This document shows positions 1 to 11,688 of a stretch of 64,000 bases of DNA, one piece after another (position 1 is the stretch's first letter; the number at the start of each line of letters is the position of its first letter). A model generated the notes under the pieces. The model searched no databases. It was not told the origin of the DNA and was given only the letters and a program-made list of their open reading frames with translations. This stretch comes from Callipepla californica brunnescens (Eukaryota; Chordata; Aves; Galliformes; Odontophoridae). The stretch is from NCBI GenBank assembly GCA_023055505.1, contig JALIRH010000049.1, positions 3,658,001 through 3,722,000 on the forward strand, in the 5' to 3' direction. A program made the translations under genes and the position numbers.

Positions 1-190
1 GGCCATAGGAATCAATGGGGCCATAGGGATCAAAGGGACCATAGGAATCAATGGGGCCATAGGGATCAAAGGGGCCATAGGGATCAAAGGGGCCATAGGG
101 ATCAAAGGGGCCATAGGGATCAAAGGGACCATAGGAATCAATGGGGCCATAGGAATCAATGGGGCCATAGGAATCAAAGGGGCCATAGGA
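1..190 (+). repeat. Patch of ATCAAAGG-variant units
   Basis: The first 190 bases hold an unusually dense run of units in which CAATGG is replaced by CAAAGG, including five successive AGGGATCAAAGG units from about 61 to 127. Elsewhere this variant occurs singly or in twos. The patch looks like a small local expansion of one unit subtype. The GAIGIN frame is already open here from base 2, so the first methionine at 191 is not a meaningful start. Confidence 0.8.
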
Positions 191-1860
191 ATGAATGGGG
201 CCATAGAACTTAATGAGGGCATAGAACTCAATGGTGCCATAGGGATCGATGGGGCCATAGGGATCAATGGGGTCATAGGGATCAATGGGACCATAGGAAT
301 CAATGGGGCCATAGGATTCAATGGGGACATAGAACTCAATGGGGCCATAGGGATCAATGGGACCATAAAAATCAATGGGGTCATAGGGACCAATGGGACC
401 ATAGGAATCAATGGGGCTATAGGAATCAATGGGGCCATAGGGATCAATGGGGCCATAGAGATCGATGGGGCCATAGGAATCAATGGGGCCATAGGAGTCA
501 ATGGGGCCATAGGGATCAATCGGACCATAGGAATCAATGGGGCCATAGAAATCAATGAGACCATAATAGTCAATGTGGCCAGAGGAATCAATGGGGCCAT
601 AGGTATCAATGGTGTCATAGAACTCAATGGGGCAATAGGGATTAATGGTGCCACAGGAATCAATGGGACCCTAGGAATCAATGGGGCCATAGGAATGAAT
701 GGGGACATAGAACTCAATGGGGCCATAAAGATCAATAGGGCCATAGGAATCAATGGGGCCATAGGAATCAATGGGGCCATAGGGATCAATGGGGCCATAG
801 GAATCAATGGGACCGTAGGAATCAATGGGGCCATAGGAATCAATGGGGCCATAGGAATCAATGGGGCCATAGAACTCAATGGGGGCATAGAACTCAATGG
901 GGCCATAGGGATCGATGGGGCCATAGGGATCAATGGGGCCATAGGGATCAATGGGACCATAGGAATCAATGGGGCCTTAGGAATCAATGGAGCCATAGGG
1001 ATCAATGGGGCCATAGGGATCAATGGGGCCATAGAACTCAATGGGGCCATAGGGATCAATGGGGCCATAGAACTCAATGGGGCCATAGGGATCAATGGGA
1101 CCATAGGAATCAATGGGGACATAGGGACCATTGGGACCATAGGAATCAATGGGGTTATAGGAATCAATGGGGCCATAGTGATCGATGGGGCCATAGGGAT
1201 CAAAGGTGCGATAGGGATCAATTGGACCATAGGAATCAATGGGGCAATAGAACTCAATGGGGACATAGGGATCAATGGGACCATAGGAATCAATGTGGCC
1301 ATAGGGACCAATGGGACCATAGGAATCAATGGGGACATAGGAATCAATGGGGCCATAGGAATCAATGGGGCCATAGAGCTCAATGGGGCCTTCGGGATCA
1401 ATGGGCCCATAGGGATCAATGAGACCATAGGGATCAATGAGACCATAGGGATCAATGGTATAATAGGAATCAAAGGGGCCACAGCGATCAAAGGGAACAT
1501 AGGGATCAATGGGGCCATAGGAATCAATGGGGCCATAGGGGTCAATGGAAACATAGGAATCAATGGGGCCATAGAACTCAAAGGGGCCATAGGGATGAGT
1601 GGGGCCATAGGAATCAATGGGGCCATAGGGATCAAAGGGACCATAGAGATCGATGGAGCCAAAGGAATCAATGGAGCAATAGGGATCAATGAGGCCATAG
1701 GGATCAGTGGGGCCATAGAGATCGATGGGGCCATAGGAATCAAAGGGACCATAGGAATCAATGGGGCCATAGGGATCAAAGGGACCATAGGAATCAATGG
1801 GGCCATCGGGATCAATGGGACCATAGGAATCAATGGGGCAACGGAATCAATAGAGCCATA
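1..1860 (+). repeat. Left partial higher-order block
   Basis: This block is cut by the window edge and ends at the linked -1/+1 cassette that begins the next block at 1861. It carries the marker variants seen in the later blocks: AATAGTCAATGTGGCCAGAGG-type units from about 565, GAGCTC and CTTCGGG units near 1376-1394, and the GGTATAATAGG unit at 1457. Its order of markers resembles the start of blocks A' and B. No unique sequence is present. Confidence 0.7.
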
Positions 1861-1872
1861 GGGATAAAATGG
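1837..1872 (+). repeat. Linked -1/+1 unit cassette (representative)
   Basis: A unit with GGGGCAA in place of GGGGCCAT loses one base, and about 25 bp later GGGATAAAATGG in place of GGGATCAATGG gains one. The two changes cancel, so array phase is kept. The same linked pair recurs near 4,270, 7,943, 11,667, 18,889, 29,740, 38,040, 41,745, 52,868 and 63,401. On + it ends the GAIGIN open frame; on - the PLIPMA frame shifts for a few codons (FYPYG) and then resumes. It serves as a landmark for block boundaries. Confidence 0.88.
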
Positions 1873-4290
1873 GGCCATAGGAATCAATGGGGACATAGAA
1901 CTCAATGGGGCCATAGGGATCAATGGGACCATAAAAATCAATGGGGTCATAGGGACCAATGGGACCATAGGAATCAATGGGGCTATAGGAATCAATGGGG
2001 CCATAGGGATCAATGGGGCCATAGAGATCGATGGGGCCATAGGAATCAATGGGGCCATAGGTATCAATGGTGTCATAGAACTCAATGGGGCCATAGGGAT
2101 TAATGGTGCCACAGGAATCAATGGGACCCTAGGAATCAATGGGGCCATAGGAATGAATGGGGACATATAACTCAATGGGGCCATAAAGATCAATAGGGCC
2201 ATAGGAATCAATGGGGCCATAGGAATCAATGGGGCCATAGGGATCAATGGGGCCATAGGAATCAATGGGACCGTAGGAATCAATGGGGCCATAGGAATCA
2301 ATGGGGCCATAGGAATCAATGGGGCCATAGAACTCAATGGGGGCATAGAACTCAAAGGGGCCATAGGGATCGATGGGGCCATAGGGATCAATAAGGCCAT
2401 AGGGATCAATGGGACCATAGGAATCAATGGGGCCATAGGAATCAATGGAGCCATAGGGATCAATGGGGCCATAGGGATCAATGGGACCATAGGAAACAAT
2501 GTGGCCATAGGGACCAATGGGACCATAGGAATCAATGGGGACATAGGAATCAATGGGGCCATAGGGATCAATGGGGCCATATGAATCAATGGGGCCATAG
2601 AGCTCAATGGGGCCTTCGGGATCAATGGGGCCTTCGGGATCAATGAGACCATAGGGATCAATGGTATAATAGGAATCAAAGGGGCCACAGCGATCAAAGG
2701 GAACATAGGGATCAATGGGGCCATTGGAATCAATGGGGCCATAGGGGTCAATGGGGACATAGGAATCAATGGGGCCATAGATCTCAAAGGGGCCATAGGG
2801 ATCAGTGGGGCCAAAGGAAACAATGGGACATTAGGAATCAATGGGGCCATAGGAATGAATGGGGCCATAGAACACAATGGGGCCAGAGGGATCAATAGGG
2901 CCATAGGAATCAATGGGGCCATAGGAATCAATGGGGCCATAGGAATCAATGGAGCCATAGGGATCAATGGGGACATAGGGATCAATGGGGCCATAGAACT
3001 CAATGGGGCCATAGGGATCAATGGGACCATAGGAATCAATGGGGCCATAGGGACCTTTGGGACCATAGGAATCAATGGGGTTATAGGAATCAATGGAACC
3101 ATAGGGATCAATGGGGCCATAGGGATCAAAGGGAACATAGGAATCAATGGGGCCATAGGGATCAGTGGGGCCAAAGGAAACAATGGGACATTAGGAATCA
3201 ATGGGGCCATAGGAATGAATGGGGCCATAGAACACAATGGGGCCATAGGGATCAATAGGGCCATAGGAATCAATGGGGCCATAGAACTCAAAGGGGCCAT
3301 AGGGATGAGTGGGGCCATAGGAATCAATGGGGCCATAGGGATCAAAGGGGCCATAGAGATCGATGGAGCTATAGGCATCAATGGGGCCATAGGAATCAAT
3401 GGGGCCATAGGGATCAATGGGGCCATAGGAATCAATGGGGCCATAGGGATCAATGGGGCCATAGGGATCAATGGGGCCATAGGGATCAATGGGACCATAG
3501 GAATCAAAGAGGCCATAGGAATCAATGGGGCCATAGGAATCAATGGGGCCATAGGGATCAATGGGACCATAGGAATCTATGGGGCCATAGGGATCAATGG
3601 GACCATAGGAATCAAAGAGGCCATAGGAATCAATGGGGCCATAGGAATCAATGGGGCCATAGAACTCAATGGGGCCATAGGGATCTATGGGGCCATAGGG
3701 ATCAGTGTGGCCATAGGGATCGATGGGGCCATAGGGATCAATGGGACCATAGGAATCAATGGGGCCATAGAACTCAATGGGGCCATAGGGATCAATGGGA
3801 GCATAGGAATCAATGGGGATATAGGGACCAATGAGACCTTAGGAATCAATGGGGCCATAGGAATCATTGGGACCATAGGGATCAAAGGGGCCATAGGTAT
3901 CGATGGGGCCATAGAAATCAATGGGGCCATAGCGATCAATAGGGCCGTAGGAATCAGTGAGGCCATAGAACTCAAAGGGGCCATAGGGATGAGTGGGGCC
4001 ATAGGAATCAATGGGGCCATAGGGATCAATGGGACCATAGGAATCAATGGGGCCATAGGGATCAAAGGGACCATAGAGATCGATGGAGCCATAGGAATCA
4101 ATGGAGCCATAGGGATCAATGGGGCCATAGGGATCAGTGGGGCCATAGAGATCGATGGGGCCATAGGAATCAAAGGGGCCATAGGAATCAATGGGGCCAT
4201 AGGGATCAAAGGGACCATAGGAATCAATGGGGCCATCGGGATCAATGGGACCATAGGAATCAATGGGGCAAAGGAATCAATGCAGCCATA
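1861..4290 (+). repeat. Higher-order block A (2,430 bp, 135 units)
   Basis: The block is bounded by the GGGATAAAATGG unit at 1861 and the next one at 4291. Its GGTATAATAGG marker is at 2663, 802 bp after the block start. In the related block A' the same interval is 910 bp, so A lacks 108 bp (six units) found near 8150-8260. The block ends with a GCAAAGGAATCAATGCAGCC variant, which is shared only with A'. A and A' therefore descend from one block. Confidence 0.8.
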
Positions 4291-7200
4291 GGGATAAAAT
4301 GGGGCCATAGGAATCAATGGGGACATAGAACTCAATGGGGCCATAGGGATCAATGGGACCATAAAAATCAATGGGGTCATAGGGACCAATGGGACCATAG
4401 GAATCAATGGGGCTATAGGAATCAATGGGGCCATAGGGATCAATGGGGCCATAGAGATCGATGGGGCCATAGGAATCAATGGGGCCATAGGAGTCAATGG
4501 GGCCATAGGGATCAATGGGACCATAGGAATCAATGGGGCCATAGAAATCAATGAGACCATAATAGTCAATGTGGCCAGAGGAATCAATGGGGCCATAGGT
4601 ATCAATGGTGTCATAGAACTCAATGGGGCCATAGGGATTAATGGTGCCAAAGGAATCAATGGGACCCTAGGAATCAATGGGGCCATAGGAATGAATGGGG
4701 ACATAGAACTCAATGGGGCCATAAAGATCAATAGGGCCATAGGAATCAATGGGGCCATAGGAATCAGTGGGGACATAGGGATCAATGGGGCCATAGGAAT
4801 CAATGGGACCGTAGGAATCAATGGGGCCATAGGGATCAATGGGGCCATAGAACTCAATGGGGGCATAGAACTCAAAGGGGCCATAGGGATCGATGAGGCC
4901 ATAGGGATCAATGGGGCCATAGGGATCAATGGGACCATAAAAATCAAAGGGGCCATAGGAATCAATGGAGCCATAGGGATCAATGGGGCCATAGGGATCA
5001 ATGGGGCCATAGAACTCAATGGGGCCATAGGGATCAATGGGACCATAGGAATCAATGGGGCCATAGGGACCATTGGGACCATAGGAATCAATGGGGTTAT
5101 AGGAATCAATGGAACCATAGGGATCAATGGGGCCATAGGGATCAATAGGGCGATAGGTATCAATGGGGCCATAGGGATCAATGGGGCCATAGAACTCAAT
5201 GGGGGAATAGAACTCAATGGGGCCATAGTGATCGATTGGGCCATAGGGATCAATGGTGCGATAGGGATCAATGGGACCATAGGAATCAATGGGGCAATAG
5301 AACTCAATGGGGACATAGGGATCAATGGGACCATAGGAAACAATGTGGCCATAGGGACCAATGGGACCATAGGAATCAATGGGGACATAGGAATCAAAGG
5401 GGCCATAGGGATCAATGGGGCCATAGGAATCAATGGGGCCATAGAGCTCAATGGGGCCTTCGGGATCAATGGGGCCATAGGGATCAATGAGACCATAGGG
5501 ATCAATGGTATAATAGGAATCAAAGGGGCCACAGCGATCAAATGGAACATAGGGATCAATGGGGCCATAGGAATCAATGGGGCCATAGGGGTCAATGGGG
5601 ACATAGGAATCAATGGGGCCATAGAACTCAAAGGGGCCATAGGGATCAGTGGGGCCAAAGGAAACAATGGGACATTAGGAATCAATGGGGCCATAGGAAT
5701 GAATGGGGCCATAGAACACAATGGGGCCATAGGGATCAATAGGGCCATAGGAATCAATGGGGCCATAGAACTCAAAGGGGCCATAGGGATGAGTGGGGCC
5801 ATAGGAATCAATGGGGCCATAGGGATCAAAGGGGCCATAGAGATCGATGGAGCTATAGGAATCAATGGGGCCATAGGAATCAATGGGGCCATAGGGATCA
5901 ATGGGGCCGTAGGAATCAATGGGGCCATAGGGATCAATGGGGCCAAAGGGATCAATGGGGCCATAGGGATCAATGGGACCATAGGAATCAAAGAGGCCAT
6001 AGGAATCAATGGGGCCATAGGGATCAATGGGGTCATAGGGACCAAAGGGGCCATAGGAATCAATGGGGCTATAGGAATCAATGGGGCCTTAGGGATCAAT
6101 GGGGCCATAGAGATCGATGGGGCCATAGGAATCAATGGGGCCATAGGAGTCAATGGGGCCATAGGGATCAATGGGACCGTAGGAATCAATGGGGCCATAG
6201 AAATCAATGAGACCATAATAGTCAATGTGGCCAGAGGAATCAATGGGGCCATAGGTATCAATGGTGTCATAGAACTCAATGGGGCCATAGGGATTAATGG
6301 TGCCACAGGAATCAATGGGACACTAGGAATCAATGGGGCCATAGGAATGAATGGGGACATAGAACTCAATGGGGCCATAAAGATCAATAGGGCCATAGGA
6401 ATCAATGGGGCCATAGGAATCAATGGGGCCATAGGGATCAATGGGGCCATAGGAATCAATGGGACCCTAGGAATCAATGGGGCCATAGGAATCAATGGGG
6501 CCATAGGAATCAATGGGGCCATAGAACTCAATGGGGGCATAGAACTCAAAGGGGCCATAGGGATCGATGGGGCCATAGGGATCAATGGGGCCATAGGGAT
6601 CAATGGGACCATAGGAATCAAAGGGGCCATAGGAATCAATGGAGCCATAGGGATCAATGGGGCCATAGGGATCAGTGGGGCCATAGAACTCAATGGGGCC
6701 ATAGGGATCAATGGGACCATAGGAATCAATGGGGCCATAGGGACCATTGGGACCATAGGAATCAATGGGGTTATAGGAATCAATGGAACCATAGGGATCA
6801 ATGGGGCCATAGGGATCAATAGGGCAATAGGTATCAATGTGGCCATAGGGATCAATGGGGCCATAGAACTCAATGGGGGAATAGTACTCAATGGGGCCAT
6901 AGTGATCGATGGGGCCATAGGGATCAATGGTGCGATAGGGATCAATGGGACCATAGGAATCAATGGGGCAATAGAACTCAATGGGGACATAGGGACCAAT
7001 GGGACCATAGGAAACAATGGGGACATAGGAATCAAAGGGGCCATAGGGATCAATGGGGCCATAGGAATCAATGGGGCCATAGAGCTCAATGGGGCCTTCG
7101 GGATCAATGGGGCCATAGGGATCAATGAGACCATAGGGATCAATGGTATAATAGGAATCAAAGGGGCCACAGCGATCAAATGGAACATAGGGATCAAAGG

Positions 7201-9906
7201 GGCCATAGGAATCAATGGGGCCATAGGGGTCAATGGGGACATAGGAATCAATGGGGCCATAGAACTCAAAGGGACCATAGGGATCAGTGGGGCCAAAGGA
7301 AACAATGGGACATTAGGAATCAATGGGGCCATAGGAATGAATGGGGCCATAGAACTCAAAGGGGCCATAGGGATGAGTGGTGCCATAGGAATCAATGGGG
7401 CCATAGGGATCAAAGGGGCCATAGAGATCGATGGAGCTATAGGAATCAATGGGGCCTTAGGAATCAATGGGGCCATAGGGATCAATGGGGCCGTAGGAAT
7501 CAATGGGGCCATAGGGATCAATGGGGCCAAAGGGATCAATGGGGCCATAGGGATCAATGGGACCATAGGAATCAAAGAGGCCATAGGAATCAATGGGGCC
7601 ATAGGGATCAATGGGGTCATAGGGACCAAAGGGGCCATAGGAATCAATGGGGCTATTGGAATCAATGGGGCCTTAGGGATCAATGGGGCCATAGAGATCG
7701 ATGGGGCCATAGGAATCAATGGGGCCATAGGAGTCAATGGGGCCATAGGGATCAATGGGACCATAGGAATCAATGGGGCCATAGAAATCAATGAGACCAT
7801 AATAGTCAATGTGGCCAGAGGAATCAATGGGGCCATAGGTATCAATGGTGTCATAGAACTCAATGGGGCCATAGGGATTAATGGTGCCACAGGAATCAAT
7901 GGGACACTAGGAATCAATGGGACCATAGGAATCAATGGGGCAACGGAATCAATAGAGCCATAGGGATAAAATGGGGCCATAGGAATCAATGGGGACATAG
8001 AACTCAATGGGGCCATAGGGATCAATGGGACAATAAAAATCAATGGGGTCATAGGGACCAATGGGACCATAGGAATCAATGGGGCTATAGGAATCAATGG
8101 GGCCATAGGGATCAATGGGGCCATAGAGATCGATGGGGCCATAGGAATCAATGGGGCCATAGGAGTCAATGGGGCCATAGGGATCAATGGGACCATAGGA
8201 ATCAATGGGGCCATAGAAATCAATGAGGCCATAATAGTCAATGTGGCCAGAGGAATCAATGGGGCCATAGGTATCAATGGTGTCATAGAACTCAATGGGG
8301 CCATAGGGATTAATGGTGCCACAGGAATCAATGGGACCCTAGGAATCAATGGGGCCATAGGAATGAATGGGGACATAGAACTCAATGGGGCCATAAAGAT
8401 CAATAGGGCCATAGGAATCAATGGGGCCATAGGAATCAATGGGGCCATAGGGATCAATGGGGCCATAGGAATCAATGGGACCGTAGGAATCAATGGGGCC
8501 ATAGGAATCAATGGGGCCATAGGAATCAATGGGGCCATAGAACTCAATGGGGGCATAGAACTCAAAGGGGCCATAGGGATCGATGGGGCCATAGGGATCA
8601 ATAAGGCCATAGGGATCAATGGGACCATAGGAATCAATAAGGCCATAGGAATCAATGGAGCCATAGGGATCAATGGGGCCATAGGGATCAATGGGACCAT
8701 AGGAAACAATGTGGCCATAGGGACCAATGGGACCATAGGAATCAATGGGGACATAGGAATCAATGGGGCCATAGGGATCAATGGGGCCATAGGAATCAAT
8801 GGGGCCATAGAGCTCAATGGGGCCTTCGGGATCAATGGGGCCTTCGGGATCAATGAGACCATAGGGATCAATGGTATAATAGGAATCAAAGGGGCCACAG
8901 CGATCAAAGGGAACATAGGGATCAATGGGGCCATTGGAATCAATGGGGCCATAGGGGTCAATGGGGACATAGGAATCAATGGGGCCATAGAACTCAAAGG
9001 GGCCATAGGGATCAGTGGGGCCAAAGGAAACAATGGGACATTAGGAATCAATGGGGCCATAGGAATGAATGGGGCCATAGAACACAATGGGGCCAGAGGG
9101 ATCAATAGGGCCATAGGAATCAATGGGGCCATAGGAATCAATGGGGCCATAGGGATCAATGGGGCCATAGAACTCAATGGGGCCATAGGGATCAATGGGA
9201 CCATAGGAATCAATGGGGCCATAGGGACCATTGGGACCATAGGAATCAATGGGGTTATAGGAATCAATGGAACCATAGGGATCAATGGGGCCATAGGGAT
9301 CAAAGGGAACATAGGAATCAATGGGGCCATAGGGATCAATGGGGCCATAGAACTCAATGGGGGAATAGAACTCAATGGGGCCATAGTGATCGATGGGACC
9401 ATAGGGATCAATGGTGCGATAGGGATCAATGGGACCATAGGAATCAACGGGGCAATAGAACTCAATGGGGACATAGGGATCAATGGGACCATAGGAAACA
9501 ATGTGGCCATAGGGACCAATGGGACCATAGGAATCAATGGGGACATAGGAATCAATGGGGCCATAGGGATCAATGGGGCCATAGGAATCAATGGGACCAT
9601 AGAGCTCAATGGGGCCTTCGGGATCAATGGGGCCATAGGGATCAATGAGACCATAGGGATCAATGGTATAATAGGAATCAAAGGGGCCACAGCGATCAAA
9701 GGGAACATAGGGATCAATGGGGCCATAGGAATCAATGGGGCCATAGGGGTCAATTTGGACATAGGAATCAATGGGGCCATAGAACTCAAAGGGGCCATAG
9801 GGATCAGTGGGGCCAAAGGAAACAATGGGACATTAGGAATCAATGGGGCCATAGGAATGAATGGGGCCATAGAACACAATGGGGCCAGAGGGATCAATAG
9901 GGCCAT
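3685..9906 (-). other. 2,073-codon repeat-derived open frame, probably not a gene
   Basis: This is the longest open frame in the window, reading as the hexapeptide PLIPMA with variants such as PLSSMA, PLIPMV and PSISMA. It has no signal peptide, unique domain or splice-like structure, and nothing but array on either side. Its openness follows from the unit: ATG is present in almost every unit and a stop needs a specific substitution. It crosses two -1/+1 cassettes (about 4,270-4,300 and 7,943-7,973), each giving a short FYPYG segment in the alternative IDSYGP frame before returning to PLIPMA. The commonest A/G polymorphism in the unit is silent in this frame and in the GAIGIN frame, so it cannot show selection for either. 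I regard it as a by-product. Confidence 0.85.
4291..7962 (+). repeat. Higher-order block B (3,672 bp, 204 units)
   Basis: The block lies between the GGGATAAAATGG units at 4291 and 7963. It contains two successive sub-repeats of about 1.6 kb. Markers AATAGTC at 4561, 6217 and 7801 are 92 and 88 units apart, and GGTATAATAGG at 5507 and 7145 are 91 units apart. The block ends with the GCAACGGAATCAATAGAGCC variant, also found at the end of the left partial block near 1837. It corresponds to B' further right. Confidence 0.8.
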
Positions 9907-11688
9907 AGGAATCTATGGGGCCATAGGAATCAATGGGGCCATAGGAATCAATGGAGCCATAGGGATCAATGGGGCCATAGGGATCAATGGGGCCATAGAA
10001 CTCAATGGGGCCATAGGGATCAATGGGACCATAGGAATCAATGGGGCCATAGGGACCATTGGGACCATAGGAATCAATGGGGTTATAGGAATCAATGGAA
10101 CCATAGGGATCAAAGGGGCCATAGGGATCAAAGGGAACATAGGAATCAATGGGGCCATAGGGATCAATGGGGCCATAGAACTCAATGGGGGAATAGAACT
10201 CAATGGGGCCATAGTGATCGATGGGACCATAGGGATCAATGGTGCGATAGGGATCAATGGGACCATAGGAATCAATGGGGCAATAGAACTCAATGGGGAC
10301 ATAGGGATCAATGGGACCATAGGAAACAATGTGGCCATAGGGACCAATGGGACCATAGGAATCAATGGGGACATAGGAATCAATGGGGCCATAGGGATCA
10401 ATGGGGCCATAGGAATCAATGGGACCATAGAGCTCAATGGGGCCTTCGGGATCAATGGGGCCATAGGGATCAATGAGACCATAGGGATCAATGGTATAAT
10501 AGGAATCAAAGGGGCCACAGCGATCAAAGGGAACATAGGGATCAATGGGGCCATAGGAATCAATGGGGCCATAGGGGTCAATTTGGACATAGGAATCAAT
10601 GGGGCCATAGAACTCAAAGGGGCCATAGGGATCAGTGGGGCCAAAGGAAACAATGGGACATTAGGAATCAATGGGGCCATAGGAATGAATGGGGCCATAG
10701 AACACAATGGGGCCATAGGGATCAATAGGGCCATAGGAATCAATGGGGCCATAGGGATCAAAGGGGCCATAGAGATCGATGGAGCTATAGGCATCAATGG
10801 GGCCATAGGAATCAATGGGGCCATAGGGATCAATGGGGACATAGGAATCAATGGGGCCATAGGGATCAGTGGGGCCATAGGGATCAATGGGGCCATAGGG
10901 ATCAATGGGACCATAGGAATCAAAGAGGCCATAGGAATCAATGGGGCCATAGGAATCAATGGGGCCATAGGGATCAATGGGACCATAGGAATCTATGGGG
11001 CCATAGGGATCAATGGGACCATAGGAATCAAAGAGGACATAGGAATCAATGGGGCCATAGAACTCAATGGGGCCATAGGGATCTATGGGGCCATAGGGAT
11101 CAGTGTGGCCATAGGGATCGATGGGGCCATAGGGATCAATGGGACCATAGGAATCAATGGGGCCATAGAACTCAATGGGGCCATAGGGATCAATGGGAGC
11201 ATAGGAATCAATGGGGATATAGGGACCAATGAGACCTTAGGAATCAATGGAGCCATAGGAATCATTGGGACCATAGGGATCAAAGGGACCATAGGTATCG
11301 ATGGGGCCATAGAAATCAATGGGGCCATAGCGATCAATAGGGCCGTAGGAATCAGTGAGGCCATAGAACTCAAAGGGGCCATAGGGATGAGTGGGGCCAT
11401 AGGAATCAATGGGGCCTTAGGGATCAATGGGACCATAGGAATCAATGGGGCCATAGGGATCAAAGGGACCATAGAGATCGATGGAGCCATAGGAATCAAT
11501 GGAGCCATAGGGATCAATGGGGCCATAGGGATCAGTGGGGCCATAGAGATCGATGGGGCCATAGGAATCAAAGGGGCCATAGGAATCAATGGGGCCATAG
11601 GGATCAAAGGGACCATAGGAATCAATGGGGCCATCGGGATCAATTGGACCATAGGAATCAATGGGGCAAAGGAATCAATGCAGCCATA
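7963..11688 (+). repeat. Higher-order block A' (3,726 bp, 207 units)
   Basis: This is a longer version of block A. It starts with the same GGGATAAAATGG unit and ends with the same GCAAAGGAATCAATGCAGCC variant. It is 1,296 bp longer, mainly through an 828-bp duplication (about 9,140-10,740) and the 108 bp missing from A. GGTATAATAGG markers lie at 8873, 9665 and 10493, spaced by 44 and 46 units. Confidence 0.8.
9140..10740 (+). repeat. 828-bp tandem duplication (46 units)
   Basis: Bases from about 9,140 to 9,912 are repeated 828 bp further right, from about 9,968 to 10,740. The two copies share private variants: GTCAATTTGGACATAGG (CAATTT at 9751 and 10579), a GGGACCATAGAGCTC unit near 9594 and 10422, and an ATTGGGACC unit near 9224 and 10052. 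Only scattered substitutions separate them, for example AACGGGG versus AATGGGG near 9448/10276. The shift is exactly 46 units, so phase is unchanged. Confidence 0.9.

Noticed and set aside
5..18. CCAT...ATGG inverted repeat in each unit as a functional hairpin or protein site
   Set aside because: The stem is only 4 bp with an 8-base loop, and it follows from the unit; nothing suggests selection on pairing.
1452..1470. TATAAT inside the recurrent GGTATAATAGG unit as a bacterial -10 promoter box
   Set aside because: It is a one-unit variant copied with the higher-order blocks, has no partner -35 element or gene downstream, and the window looks eukaryotic.
8822..8842. CTTCGGGATCAATGGGG units as CENP-B boxes
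   Set aside because: TTCG and the final GGG fit, but the central A and the C of CGGG are missing, so the essential pattern is not met.
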